From Vanessa cardui (Eukaryota > Arthropoda > Insecta > Lepidoptera > Nymphalidae), in the NCBI RefSeq assembly GCF_905220365.1, contig NC_061131.1:11569318-11633317 (forward strand): DNA of 64,000 nt, read 5' to 3'. A program made the position numbers and the translations under genes. The notes beneath the pieces are model-generated. The model was not told the DNA's origin, ran no database searches, and worked only from the letters and a program-made list of their open reading frames with translations. Below are positions 35,233 to 48,451 of the stretch, piece by piece. Positions within the stretch are counted from its first letter, which is position 1. Each line of letters opens with the position of its first letter.

Positions 35233-36690
35233 GAAGCTTTTTCAATATAAATTTTTCAAGTGTTTCCTGAAATTATTACATAATTATTTTTTTATAAGCA
35301 GGAAATATAAACATCCACCCATAAAGTGTACTAAAGATTTTGAGAGATTAGATCTTGGATGGGTTTATCCTTTTAGCGTAATCATAGCTTCGATAAAAAA
35401 ACATTTTTCATGGTATAAACAGGGAAATATCTAGCTGATTTGGTTAAAATATGAAACAAAAAAATTAAATACGATGTTTATATTTTATCTGTAGCGGTTT
35501 CAAACAGACTCTATTATTCAGTACATCATCAGATCTTTAAAAAAATTAAATATATTAATTAAATAAATGGGAATCAGTGCAGTTCACTCTAAGTCCGATA
35601 AGGAGCTTACATAACGCCTTGCAGTACAAAACCATTGGGCTGCGTTTTCTCTTAAGATTGCTTGATTGAACCTTTGCACTATGCTCAGTATTTAAGTATG
35701 AAAATCTACTAATTGATAAAACTAATATATATGTATGCATGTGCATTTGTTCTCTATACTAATACGAAAGTAACTCTGACTTTTTATCTTCCTTGTTCGT
35801 TAACGACTAAAGCTAATTTGGTATGGACGAGTGAGTCCTAAAATGCAACCCAAGCCGCTGGCGACAACTATTAGTTATACATTGGTTTTTCTTAGAACGT
35901 AATTCTTTTTCATTTTGTGATATTTCAGAGATTTCTATTGATTTATATTTTGTGTATTATTCTGAAGATATGTTACGTATAAATAAAGAAAAATAAATGT
36001 TAAAACTAATATATTTCATAAATATTCGCCTAGTTATACAAATTCAGGCTTGAAGTTACATTAATCTCCAATACTTATCCACAGTGCGAGAATTCACTTC
36101 GTATCTCACTTGTGAAATCACATTCAACATTGATACGCCGTTTTGACATGTGTGTCTTATCCATTTTATAATAATCATAGTTAAAGTCATATTCTGACAT
36201 TTCACGTTCTATTTCAGCGGTGAGTTTTACAGAATAAATCTACGTCTCGAATTTCAACAATTTTCCTAAATAGAGATCGGATTACTTTTTTCTTATATAT
36301 GTAAAATTCATTAGAATGAAATATATAAAAAATTCGATTCGATCAGTGAAGGGATATTTTCCAATAAATCGTGAAATCAGAGGCCGTATAATTCAGCCCT
36401 GTTTTAGCCTCATATTGTCTTATTATTCAGTTCAATGATCAGGGATTCCGATTGAAAACGTCTTTCCGGTGTGTCAGGAGCTTAACTCTATAGCAGTAAA
36501 TAAAATATCCTCGTGTCCCAATTATTTTTCATTAATAATTACCTTAATTTATATTTATCTAATTCTTATTGAAAATAATAAGAATATATAATATATTTAC
36601 GCGTATAATCTATAGACATTTCCAAAGAGTTTATAATATTCATATGAATGCTTCAAGTAAGTGTGAAATTTGTGTTACGGTGATAATCAA
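35233..36690. other. A+T-rich DNA, no gene seen
   Basis: Short frames only. The target-site copy for the SINE at 36.7 kb ends this stretch (CGGTGATAATCAA, 36,678-36,690). Confidence 0.5.
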
Positions 36691-36851
36691 CAACAACAAC
36701 AGCCTGTAAACACTTTACCGCCAAGCACGAGATGAATTATAAACACAAATTAAGCACATGAATATTCAGCGGTGCTTGTCTGGGTTTGAACCCGCAATCA
36801 TCGGTTAAGATGCACGCGTTCTTACCACTGGGCCATCTCGGCTCACTCACG
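36691..36851 (-). repeat. Short SINE-A derivative with 13-bp target duplication
   Basis: A complete tRNA-like head and 5' body join directly to the final ~16 bp of the family (minus strand: 'gcggtaaagtgtttacagg' then 'ctgttgttgttgttg'). About 155 bp of body is absent. CGGTGATAATCAA flanks it exactly on both sides (36,678-36,690 and 36,852-36,864), so the copy may have been inserted in this short form. Confidence 0.85.
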
Positions 36852-36864
36852 CGGTGATAATCAA

Positions 36865-38460
36865 TGGGATAGAACCTGTGACTTTTAGATTGCAAAGCAT
36901 CTTGTGAATCGTTATCCTGTCGAAGGAGACAGAAACTAGATTGTTTTCAGTAAACAAATGTGTAAAAACCAATTTAAGTGAGAATGTTACAGCGATATAA
37001 TTTCGCTGCGACTTTCATCGATGTTCAGTAAAACTGCAATTGTTACCAATGTAAGCTCCTTTCTTAAGCAATGCCGAATAATAAGTCGTATCAGTAGTGA
37101 TGTGTTTACTATTTTAAGTAGGAGGTATAAGTTAGTAATGTCGATTCTATTTCCAATTTTTAATGATGCTTCTTTTACAAAAATGCTTTAGAAACCAGGG
37201 AATCTTTAAATTTGTTATTCATTCATTTTTTATTTGAATTTTTTCCTGTTTAAAAACTTATCCATATTCTGATAAGATATAAATTAGACGAAAAAAATTA
37301 GTTAGGATGTTGGGTGATTGTCAAATTAACAATTGCTATGTTGTAGGAAGAATTAATGTGGTTTACTGATATCGTAACATGTGTTATAAAACAATTGACA
37401 AGCTATACGAGCTTTATTGAAATCGTTTGAATTTGTATTTAAAAGCAAAATCAAAGAGATCTTCAATAGCTACAATTAAAAACCGGTAATTTCAAAGGTA
37501 ACCGAATTAATAATATCTTAACTGGTAGTAAATATCAAAAAATATTATTAAAAGACGAGATGTTGAAATAGTTCTTACGTTTAAGAATTTAGTCTTAAAT
37601 CAGTAATAAAAAAATATTTTTTACGTTTCCTTATATCATTTGATAAGAATTTGATATAATGTTGTAATCGATACCCAGTTAAAAATATATTCACGAATCA
37701 AATTTCCCGCCATAGTATGACGTTTGTCAATATTGATGTTACCAGATTAAAAATATAATGTTTAATAGATAATATACAGATAATAATAATTCATTTCACA
37801 TTTAATATAAAGTATTACATTCGAATTGAGTCTTAACATACGGTAATAAAACTTGTAATCATTTGGCAATGAGAAATTCTTTACACGACTTACAATTAAT
37901 ATTTTTAGTTGAAGGTGACATTTTCACCGGGAGCGTTAATATCGAACGATTTACTTGCAAGCGAGAATAAATGTCTTCCCTATCTCAGCCAGTCGTTCCC
38001 ATCTGTGAAGTTGATCCATTAAGCGAGCAATTTAACTAACACTTGAGCGTTTTGTTATTTTAAAACGTAGAAACGTTCCGCATTGACGTTAAAAATGTTT
38101 TCTTTATTTACTTTTTTTTAATAGCCAGCTCTGTATTAAATTTTTTAATTGTTCCAATTTAGAACTGTCAGGTTCGTTACATTTAATCCTTTTATGATCT
38201 TAAATCAATATCAATGTTAATAGTGTTTGTTTTTTCATGTTGCGACATTGTCGTAAACAATACTTAGTTTAAATATATTTCAATCAGATTTAAATTTTTA
38301 ATTCTTAAAAGATTAATAAGCATTAGAAAGCTTTATTTAATAAAAGTGGCGTTCTATTTTTAAAACAAAGAACTCAACTTTATTTTTACAAAGTCAACAA
38401 TTATTCTTTTTAATTACAAGTTGCGGTTTTATAATAGTTACTAACGATCAGATCGGATCG
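36865..38460. other. A+T-rich DNA, no gene seen
   Basis: No supportable feature in 1.6 kb. Confidence 0.5.
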
Positions 38461-38690
38461 GAGCTGAGAAGGCCCAGTGGTTAGAACGCGTACATATTAA
38501 AGGGATAATTGCGGGTTAATTTGTATTTATAATTTATCTCGAGCTCAGCCGGGAGGGAAAACGTCGTGAGGAAACCTGTATGTGTCTAATTTTCGGCGAA
38601 ATTCTGCTACATGTGAATCCACCAAGCTGCAATAAGGAGGAGAGGCCTTAGACCAGTAGTGGGAATTACAGGCTGTTACTATTACTAACG
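38461..38690 (+). repeat. SINE-A, diverged
   Basis: Head 'gagctgagaaggcccagtgg', B box lost, body 'cgtcgtgaggaaacctgtat', end 'accagtagtgggaattacag' and 'gctgttactattac'. Shortened to about 230 bp. Confidence 0.75.
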
Positions 38691-39004
38691 ATACAAAATT
38701 AATATGTCAAGTATGAATATGTCAACGTAATGAAAATACTAATAATAAAATGATATAGAAACGTCATACAAAATTGACTACCACTTATGGAAATAATGGA
38801 ATGCATTTTGTAGTTGATTGATGCACTGTAATGGCTAGCTGTGGCTTTAGCTGACACCCTCAATTAATCTTATTGATGTTAATGTTTGCGATGTTGTGTT
38901 CACTCCAACGCTTATATAAACGTTTGCTGCGAGGGGTAAGGATTTACGTACATTCTCAAACGCTCAGACAAAAATTTCAAATATTTTTTAAGAAATATCT
39001 TTAT
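38691..39004. other. A+T-rich DNA, no gene seen
   Basis: No supportable feature. Confidence 0.45.
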
Positions 39005-39470
<466 letters not shown>

Positions 39471-39916
39471 TATTAAGATACTAATAGTATTATTAACATA
39501 CATTAATTGAGAAACTTGCTCTACATACATTTTTAGAATGTCAATAAAGCCTTCTAAAAATAGTACAAATATATGGTTACGAAGTGTGTACGTTGCCTTA
39601 TTATACGAATAACTAGATTTAGCACAAGGTAGATTAACATTTACATTGACGTTATCAGGAGTTTGACAAACGTCTAAGTGCTTTTGCGCTCTACAAGCAG
39701 AACTGAACATTTGAGTTTTAGTTATTTCATAGAACCTAAATAATTAAAAAAGTTTTATTACACGTTATTCAAGGACCTTCAACGTAAGCTGCTTATATGT
39801 CGATGCGTTTTTTCAAATATAACTAATTATTTATTCATTCATTTTATTATCGTATCAAAATAATTGTGTCACTTTTTTAATGTTAAAGGTAGTGTACGTT
39901 TCGCTGATACAGATTG
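39471..39916. other. A+T-rich DNA, no gene seen
   Basis: A 92-codon minus-strand frame (39,432-39,710) has no recognised features. Confidence 0.45.
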
Positions 39917-40235
39917 AAGTAAAAGTAAAGTAAAGTAACAGCCTGTAAATTTTCCACTGCTGGGATAAGGCCTTCTCTTCCATCAAGGAGAGGGTTAGGA
40001 ACATATTCCACCTCGCTGTTTCAATGCGGGATGGTGGAATGCAGAATACAGAATGGCAGAATTTCGATGAAATAAGACACATGCAGGTTTCCTCACGATG
40101 TTTACCGTCACCGCCGAGCACGAGATGAATTATAAACACAAATTAAGCACATGAAACAGCGGTGCTTGCCTGGGTTTGAGCCCGCAATGATCGGTTAAGA
40201 TGCACGCGTTCTAACCACTGGGCCATCTCAGCTCA
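39917..40235 (-). repeat. SINE-A, full length, minus strand
   Basis: Head 'gagctgagatggcccagtgg', B box 'gcgggctcaaacccaggc', complete body and tail 'cagcagtggaaaatttacag' then 'gctgttactttacttta'. Flanks ATACAGATTG (39,907-39,916) and ATACAGTTTG (40,236-40,245) match at nine of ten bases, consistent with a target duplication. The 94-codon frame inside is incidental. Confidence 0.9.
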
Positions 40236-40245
40236 ATACAGTTTG

Positions 40246-42763
40246 TTAATCTTAAAATAATTTTCATCTGATTGATTAGTCAAATTAAACCAGCTTCACG
40301 ACTGGCTTCCCACGAGGACGACCCCAAAGATAATAAACGTAATTTAAAGGCAGTCGGACATATGGGCCACCGGAAGTTATGTGGTTGTTATCACCACATC
40401 AAACAAAATTCATAAGATACATTCTTAGTTCAATAGATTTCAAATTTGTTCACTTCGTACGATAACTATTGTATTATTTTGATAAATCAATGAAATATCC
40501 TTCAAATGTGTTTTATTTAAAAAAATATAAGGTGATTAATTAAATGGTTAGATTTTATTTATACATCTTATCTATCAATGGATAACAACTGTTTAGAAAT
40601 ACTCTGGATAACAAAATATATAACATGTTATTAAGACTTTGTAGTTGACATGTTAACGTTGCATCTGACTGTTTAGTGATAAGGAAGCGAGGGCGGCTCG
40701 GAGATTATGCAAAATACTTGTGTTACAATATATCATATGTATCTTACGACAGTTAATATTTAATTCCAAGTCCCGACCCCCCCTTTTCCATTGGGCACTT
40801 TGGACAAGTGCCCAGGGCCCTCGATCAGTAGGGGCCCCCTTAGATCAAGTAAATAAGTAAAATACAAATATGTGATTGTTAATAAAAATAAATCTATAAC
40901 CTGGTTTATCTACTTTAATTATCTATTTTAAAAAAAACAGTGTTCTGTCAAAGTCATAGGGGCCCCATTATCCTAATATATCTAGGGCCTCCAACTGGTT
41001 AAAGACGTGTCTAAGCCGTATTAAAAAAATGCCTTTGAGACTTGAGAAGTTCTTTCAATGTTCCTCAGAATTTAACATACGAGTAAATAGTTCAAATTTT
41101 GAGATACATCCAAGATTTGTGACGTTCAATTTTGAGGTGTCTATCTGTAAGGATTTTTGATTAAGTGTATTTACGTTTGTTCGCTTACGTAGACACGTGT
41201 GTTCGTGACAGTATCTTTTAGTTTGCATATCTTATTTACCTGCGAATTGTGGTACCTATAGTCCTTTAAAAATACATATTACATATTCAATAATGTTTAG
41301 TTCAGGATGATTTCGTGAAGCATCATTATTGTTTAATGCAATATATACATATTTTTTTGTAATTTTTAATACATGTACATTATATTTGCTGTTAAGCAGG
41401 TTACAAAATCATATGTAAATTAGATATTTTATTAAATTTTAGTATATTCTTATAAATAGCACAGCTTAAATGAGACATCGTCGTGAACAAGTGATTAATT
41501 TGTAAATTTATATCCTTATATGGACTATTTTACCTATACGGTAAAAGCTCTCAGTGTAATTATTTAAAAAATATTAGTCTCAATTTCCGAGTTATATTAC
41601 TAAGCTGTTTGCAAAAGAAATCTAGAATACGTAAGACCGTGGTTACTTTTTCGTAGACGGTAAAATTTGCAATTTAACGTGGCCAGATTTCTTCTTTTAG
41701 TAAACATTTTAGATGATCACTTTGATTTTTATAGTAGTTTTTTGTTTTATTTTATTTGTGTATGCTTATTTAAGTGTTCAGTGTTTACGGTTCTTACGCA
41801 AATACTTCGTTATATCTGTTTAAAATATAATATAAATAAAGTTCAAATTGGCAACATCGTTTCCAAAATATCTGTATTGGGAGATCTAAGTGCACTCAGA
41901 CCAGTGTTTTAATCTTTGTTTTTTTTTTGTTCCCAGGTAATGCACAAAGCGAGTTTAATCCCAGAAGCTTTTAGAATATGATAGAATAGAAAAAACTGGA
42001 AAAAAAATCAAAGGTGCACGCCGCACACTCGTGGTATATCATAATTTGAAATAAATTGAATAGTAGGGAAACTTCTGTCGGCATTCAATTTAACATTTTT
42101 TCATTTTTTCCTTTTTTGTCTATATATACTTAATAATTGAATATGTTTTGATAGCAGCTTTATCTGCACCCTCCATTAAATTAAATAAATCATAATAAAA
42201 ATGATTATTTTTTCGTAATTTCTTTTTTTATTTATTTCACGTGTAACAGTATAGTTTTTCAAAGAGCTTTAAAATGTATAATACCATATCACATCTGCCT
42301 TACTAGAAAAAAAAAAATTGCGGTCTATTGAGAAGAGAGCAAACACGCCGCCGCGCCGCCGTGAGGCGTGTAATATCATACTTTGGACATATTTACCTAA
42401 GACAAAGAAAAAAAACAAGAGCTTATAAGATAACAAAAAAAATTGATTATATACATTGATTAGTATATATTCACAACTACATAATTTCTGACATATGGAT
42501 ATATATTTAGAAGTTCCAAGAATTGGATAATAAATCATAAACAAAGCTGAAGAGAATTCAACGATTAAAAGATTATCGTTGTAAATTACCAACTATGAAA
42601 AATTGTAGAGCTAAAATTTGCCAACGCATTAAATAATGTTTAGGATTAATTGAGTGATGACGCGTCTGCACTTTGCCATGATTGAATTACTTACTTAATT
42701 CTAAGCATGAGCGTGCTGATGCTATCATGTATACATCAACTGATAATATTATAAGTATTTTAA
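40246..42763. other. A+T-rich DNA with one G/C-run patch
   Basis: 2.5 kb without a credible gene. At 40,775-41,005 runs of C and G ('cagggccctcgatcagtagg', 'ggcccc') stand out and two copies of 'ggggcccc'-like words sit ~170 bp apart, suggesting a repeat fragment. At 42,343-42,371 a GC-rich hairpin (acacgcc/ggcgtgt) surrounds 'gccgcgccgccgtga'. Confidence 0.35.
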
Positions 42764-43044
42764 GAAGCCGATATGGCCCAGTGGTTAGAACGAGTTAATT
42801 GATGATTAGCAGGTTAAAACTCAGACAAGCACCACTAAATATTCATGCGCTAAATTGTGATTATAATTCATCTCGTGTTCGGCGACTATTTTCATAGAAT
42901 TTCTGCCACATGTGTCCAACATGGAACATATTCCACCAACCCTCTTTTGAACAGTTTGGTGGAATATGTTCTAAACCTTCCCCTCAAACATAGAGGAGGC
43001 ATTAAATAGTAGTGGGTTTACAGACTGTTTTTGTTGTTGTTGTA
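42764..43044 (+). repeat. SINE-A, (TTG)n-tailed
   Basis: Head 'gaagccgatatggcccagtg' and 'gttagaacg', eroded B box, body 'ttctgccacatgtgtccaac' and end 'agtagtgggtttacagactg' followed by TTG repeats, unlike the TTTAC-tailed copies. Confidence 0.8.
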
Positions 43045-43915
43045 GGCATGTAATTCGTGCTTTATAAGAAAGTGTGTCTGCTCATCTAATAAAAAAAGAA
43101 CTTCAGATTAACACAGGTATAGATGGCTTGTATGTCGAGAAGAAATTAAAGCTATGGAGGTTCGGGTTTTTGTCTACAGTATGCCTTTGGTAGTTTTTGG
43201 AGCGGAACTCCTTCCAGCCTTTACATTGAATATTTTTTAATTTTACCAACTGATTGCAGTTTTTCAACGCCGCCGGCGATTTTCTTGGTGTCATTTTAAT
43301 TAAAATGTTTGCTGAAATGATTCATTAGTCTATGAATAGCTGTTAATATTGTACATTTATATTAGTCATTGTCGTTGTACTGGTACTGTACTGTACTGAG
43401 AAGTCGGAATAATTTAGTAATTTTGCTATAAATAGTCAATTATAGAACGGCATGCCTTTAATATAATAGTTTCGGTACTGAACCAATTATTCGTGTATTG
43501 TATATATTTCTCTTTTGTGCAAAATTATGTTTGATCCTTGCTTTATATTCCCGGTCATGATTTACCAATTAAAAATTATAAAAATATATACATATCTAGA
43601 CATCGTTGAAAAGTATGATTTTAGCATTTACCTTTATAGACTTTCCTTTCTAATATAATATTTTCTAAGCCGCTTGTTCTGGAGTGCTATGCGATGTACA
43701 GTTAGTATTGCTTTTTGGTAGTCGTGACTTATGTAAAACGAAGGCAATATCTGTCTTAAAGTTTCTGCATCTTTCACGAGTGTATTTGTTTTCAAATGTT
43801 ACTGTAAAATGCATGCTTTCACCCAGAAGAAGAAGAAAGAAGAAAGGCAGGTTGATTAATAGAGAAAATTGTGATTAATAATACTACTTTACTTACTTTA
43901 CTTTATACTTCATTG
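43045..43915. other. A+T-rich DNA, no gene assigned
   Basis: A 63-codon minus-strand frame (43,103-43,294, starting MTPRKSPAALKNCNQ) is fairly protein-like, but I recognise no family. A run of AAG triplets lies near 43,828. Confidence 0.4.
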
Positions 43916-44103
43916 TACAATCGGGTAAAGAAAAGGTTCGTCACCTTAAGATCTATTTTCGTGTGAGCGATAATCTGCTTTACCGATCGAGAATGACATA
44001 TTGGGTCGCATTGATTTGATGTTTAGATTCATAAGGTACTAAGAATTTAAGACTTGCTGGAATTAATTTGAAAACTGACGAAGGTTTTCTTACTCTGACT
44101 GTA
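43916..44103. mobile_element. TA-flanked MITE, copy 3
   Basis: 188 bp. Left end TACAATCGGGTAAAGAAAAG; right end, reverse-complemented, TACAGTCAGAGTAAGAAAAC. Slightly shortened inside but otherwise the same family as at 5.55 and 23.9 kb. Confidence 0.75.
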
Positions 44104-44511
44104 CACCAGACGGAGAAATTGAATAAATACAACATAGATTTGGGCTTAATAAAACAGGCGTACAATTTTGTTGACCTTATCGCTATATAGCGATCTCTTC
44201 CTTGTTTATTTGATTTGTTTTTCGATGTTTGTTTCTCTCATGACAGACAGGCAGGCCCTTCTGGCAATCTCTATGATTGTGCGAATACTTACATTAATGA
44301 GTAATTAAATCCGTTAATAACCACTACATGTAAGGTCAACCAAGCACAGTCAAAATCATTAATCGACAAACCTGCACTTCAGTCATTATTTTAATTGTTA
44401 AATCATCCCTAATAGCTTTTAAATTTATTATTTAGCGCCGTTATATAAACGTACTTCCATTTCACATAAGCTAGTTTAATATCTGTACTTAATGAAAACA
44501 TTTAGGATTTA
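44104..44511. other. A+T-rich DNA, no gene seen
   Basis: No supportable feature. Confidence 0.5.
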
Positions 44512-45336
44512 TTAACCGACTTCAAAAAAAGGAGGAGGTTCTCAATTCGTCGGGGCCTTTTTTTTTTTTTTTTATTTTTATTTTTTATGTATGTTACCGA
44601 ATTACTCGAAGATGGCTGGGCCGATTTTGACAATTCTTTTTTTGTTTGAAAGGGCATGTTTTACAGGTGGTCCCATTGTCAGGAGATCAGGATCTGATGA
44701 TGGGATCCTGGAGAAATCGAGGGAACTCCTCAAATTTTATAGGCACACCTATAGTGATTTCGGTTTTATTCAAAGTGCCTTGGTCATATGCTCACGAAAA
44801 GTGACATTTGATGAAGTGGAACTGATGATGAAGACCACAACTAGTAATTAGAACCTATTAGTACCTAAGTAACTATTTTACGGGTTTAGTTCTATTTCTT
44901 TAAGATAGTCGCCAAGCAATTGATGTTAGTAAACATGCCTATGATGAAGTCTAGCTGATGGTGGACTACCAGGAGAATTCCTCAATGTTTAACGGCATTG
45001 CATCGGGAAAAATGGTATTGTCTAATTGGCGATGAGCAGTTTACATTAGGCTATTGTAACTTAGGTAACGCTTAATTTGAGTTGCAGTCCACATCGTATT
45101 GAAACGGCGTTGAGTTATGTTCAGAGTCGAAAGCCGAAATGTACTGAGTATAATAAAGTGAATGACAAATACTACCAATTGTAATTATAAATAACAAAAC
45201 AACACTGAAAAGCATTAAATAAATTTTTATAAATAAAAAAAAACCGCCTTCAAAAATGAACTAAAAAGAAAAAAATAATCAGTTACATCCATATCCAATT
45301 TACGATTTATTAATCACCTTTTGAAGTCGGTGCCAA
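44512..45336 (+). mobile_element. Larger TIR element with accgacttcaaa termini
   Basis: Left end AACCGACTTCAAAAAAAGG, with 'aggaggttctcaattcgtc' following as in the 11.7 kb element. A matching right end, CCTTTTGAAGTCGGTGCC, lies at 45,318-45,334. The interior includes an open frame (44,591-44,851) translating as a simple peptide that I do not regard as a gene. This is a non-coding family that I have the impression is common in Lepidoptera. Its last 117 bp are duplicated in inverted orientation immediately downstream. Confidence 0.5.
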
Positions 45337-45505
45337 TAAATAGATTTAGTTTTTGTATGTATGTATTATGTACCTATATTAGCAATGTTGGCACCGACTT
45401 TGAGAGGTGATTAATAAATCGTAAATTGGATATGGATGTAACTGATTATTTTTTTCTTTTTAGTTCATTTTTGAAGGCGGTTTTTTTTTTATTTATAAAA
45501 ATTTA
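45220..45505. repeat. Near-perfect 117-bp inverted repeat (foldback)
   Basis: Left arm 45,220-45,336 and right arm 45,388-45,505 are reverse complements, with one A/T-run length difference and three mismatches near the loop. The central 77 bases, including 'cagttacatccatatccaat', match exactly. The loop is 51 bp. The outer side has 'aaccgccttcaaaaatg', the inner side 'aagtcggtgccaa'. Confidence 0.92.
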
Positions 45506-45668
45506 GTAGTATCTATATTAATATTATGAATGTATAACTAACTCTTTCTGTCTATCTGTCGCTCTTTCACGACCAAACAGCAGAATTAGATGAATTTTGT
45601 CATGAAGCAACCTTGAACTTTATAAAAGGACATGGGCTACTTTTTTTCTTAATACATGACAACCAACA
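45506..45668 (-). repeat. Dispersed repeat E2, minus strand
   Basis: On the minus strand the blocks run 'gcccatgtccttttataaag', 'ggtcgtgaaagagcgacag', and the family end 'taatattaatatagatac'. It abuts the foldback with no spacer. Confidence 0.5.
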
Positions 45669-47198
45669 TCTTTTATCTTTTATCATTACTAGTAATATTA
45701 TAAATACTATCTCATTTTATAACTATAATGCATATTTATTGGAACTAAGGTGACTATTTTCGATCATTTACCACCCTATGCATTATGCAAAAGTGAAGTT
45801 TTAAAGAGCGACCTCAAGGACGAATTCGTTTGTGTTCGAATACGAAATTCCATCAGCTTTCTATGTGATATATTTTTTTTCAGATTATATACATTGTCAG
45901 AGATATAAAGATTAAGGTAATGTTAAAAAATAGAACTATCATTTTCCTTTTGATTGGTTTTTATTTGTTTAAATTTAATGATTATTCCTATGTTTTCTTT
46001 TACGCTACGATAAAAATGATTATCGTATGATTCTGCTATATGATTGTCCCACACGATATCGGGCGTATAATTGCCGGCCTTGTCATCTTCCTATGTTCCA
46101 TTAGGAGCAATTTGGATATCAATCTTAGTATGGGCTTTAAAGTGTACCAGTATACAGGCCAAGGTCAAAATCAAAATGACGTACAGAGTAAAAATTTGCA
46201 TCTGTAGTTCATCTACGTCCTCACTTGTTGGCGTGAAAAACTAAGATGGTTGATGGCTCAATAGTTAGAATACGACCATCATAACTCATGTTGCAAGCTT
46301 AGAAAAAACAATTAATTAAGGAGATTCGTTTTTGTTTAATTTTTTCGTGTTTGGTGGTGGGGGTCATATCGTGCGGAAATATGAATTTCAGATATTAAAC
46401 TGCTAAACCGAATTGGAACAGTATTGTGAAATAAAATTATATGTATATAATAATAAATTAAAGAGTTAGTAATTTTCAAACAAATACTTAAACTCTCTCT
46501 CTCTCTCATGTACAAGACATTCGTAGATAATGTCGAAATACCGACCACCACCGAATAAAAATAAAAAACATTGTAAATATCCCGAAATTAATAACTTTAG
46601 TAAATACGTAAATATCGACGAATATTCCAATAGTGTCATGAGAAAATCGAACCTATGAGCCTAATTACAGAACTCATTTTTCGTTGTTACTGCGCCTACT
46701 AGTCTTCAATCAGTAAAATAATAACATATAAGTAAAATAACAAAACATATTCAGGTACAAATAATTGCTTTTCAGAACAAGTTGTGAAAACTCTTCCAAA
46801 CTTAGACAGCTTGATAATTTAGTCATAACTTGTGTAGGGAAAGCGGTTACTATGAATTTTCACGTAGCTATCATGTAATTTCCTTTAAAATGAAACAGCC
46901 AATCCAGTTTTAGAATCGAACTCGATTATTATTGACGCACGAATCGTTAGAACTCGATGCATTTATATAGCTTTAACGATTCGTGTTACCTGGTAGAAAT
47001 CTGATGCAAAATGTAAAAAGAACATTAAAAACATAATCGAAATATGCCCTTAAATGAAATAAATATAATTTAATTTGAGGTGCTTTTAAAAGAACATCAA
47101 TTAATAAGGTTCAATAATTAAATGTAAGGCTGCCACGGGTTCGGCTTTTACGTTTTACGGAGAAGAACTGCACGATTACTTATAATATGCTTTTAATT
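45669..47198. other. A+T-rich DNA, no gene seen
   Basis: Contains a short (CT)n run near 46,495 and a 12-bp perfect inverted repeat (CACGAATCGTTA at 46,938-46,949; complement at 46,974-46,985). No credible gene. Confidence 0.45.
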
Positions 47199-47368
47199 AA
47201 TGTAAGTAGCCTAAGCACGTGTTTTATAGAAAATCAGAAGTAACGATGCACCACAAAACCCAGACCCAAGACAACATAGAAAACTAATGAACTTGTTCTA
47301 CATCGACTTGGCTGGGAATCGAACCCTTGAAAACCGGTGTCCACGCACGTACTCGGCCACGGATGTTA
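47199..47368 (-). repeat. SINE-B, minus strand
   Basis: Minus-strand head 'gtggccgagtacgtgcgtgg' and B box 'gggttcgattcccagcc', body 'ttcattagttttctatgttg' and 'ttacttctgattttctata'. The 3' tail is missing. Confidence 0.75.
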
Positions 47369-48224
47369 TCCCAATTGATAAAAATTAAATAAAAGTAAGC
47401 TTACCAAGAAAATATTAAGTAGGCATATTACATTTCATAATGTCTATTTTTATCTATTAACTTATAAAAGACTGTATGCCATATGAAAAGTATATGAATA
47501 ATATTAAAATTGTTTGGTTTGTTCGACGTAATTCTATTTAGTAAACATATCAAATGATCCAGGGATTATAGATTCAAATTTGAGTTATTTAAGCGCTAAG
47601 GTCAAAATTTTATTGCTACAGCCTGATGTCCAACCACTTGTTTTAATCTATTTTACATGCCCAAGTTAAAATTTATTTGGGGAAGGATTAACATTGAGTT
47701 GGACAAAATTAATTCCCAAATACAAACACTATCTGTAAAGGGTAAAAATAGATATTATGAATGTACTTCAGGAAATAGATAAATGGCGTGGTGAAATTTT
47801 TGGCGATAACTTGCTTTAAAATTGCCACTTTTAAATAGGTTAAAGAAGCCCGACTCTCTAACTCTTTTTGGTCTTCTCGGCCTGACCCATAATCTAAAAT
47901 GCTCCATTCCTGAGATATTGTGCAAATTAATTGTAAAGATTAGGATGTAGGTGGCGGATTTCCAAACCCAATGCTTTTTTTACTGCGGTGACGGTGGAAA
48001 ATACCAAGAGCAGTTATGACATTAAAATCTTTTTTTGAAAAAAATGTCTCTATACAGAGGTGCCATATCATAAATATTGATTTTTTAACCACATAGATAT
48101 GTTCCATCCTAAACTATTGATTTAAATATTTTTATATTTATGAGTTCCTATTCTGTAAATGGAAGATATATTGGGGGTATCATTCAGGCCGGTTGAAAGG
48201 CGCGCTTTAGTAAAATGTCTAGGC
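47369..48224. other. A+T-rich DNA, no gene assigned
   Basis: About 47,600-47,990 is slightly less A+T-rich and reads like decayed coding DNA in short pieces, but frames are broken and no family is recognisable. Confidence 0.35.
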
Positions 48225-48440
48225 TGTTAATTTAATAATAATTTAACCAGTTGGCTACGACGTATACAAATATTCTTATTATTTTGTGTTTATATTTCAT
48301 GTCGAGCTCGGCATTGAGAGTAAAAATAGTGACGAAACTTGCATGTATCGGTGTCGATATTCGTAATGAACTCCAAACCTTATGTTCAAATTATAACACT
48401 TTAGCCCAGCAGTGGGATTTTTAGAGGTTGTTACTTAATT
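48225..48440 (+). repeat. SINE-A, heavily decayed
   Basis: Recognisable words: 'gtttatatttcatgtcgagc', 'gacgaaacttgcatgtatc' and the end 'agcccagcagtgggattttt'. The head is unrecognisable. Confidence 0.5.
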
Positions 48441-48451
48441 AAAAAAATTAA

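Noticed and set aside
42343..42371. microRNA precursor at the GC-rich hairpin
   Set aside because: The stem is only seven base pairs, too short for a miRNA hairpin.
44591..44851. 86-codon frame starting MLPNYSKMAG as a gene
   Set aside because: It lies inside the accgacttcaaa-type element, and its context matches a non-coding repeat family.
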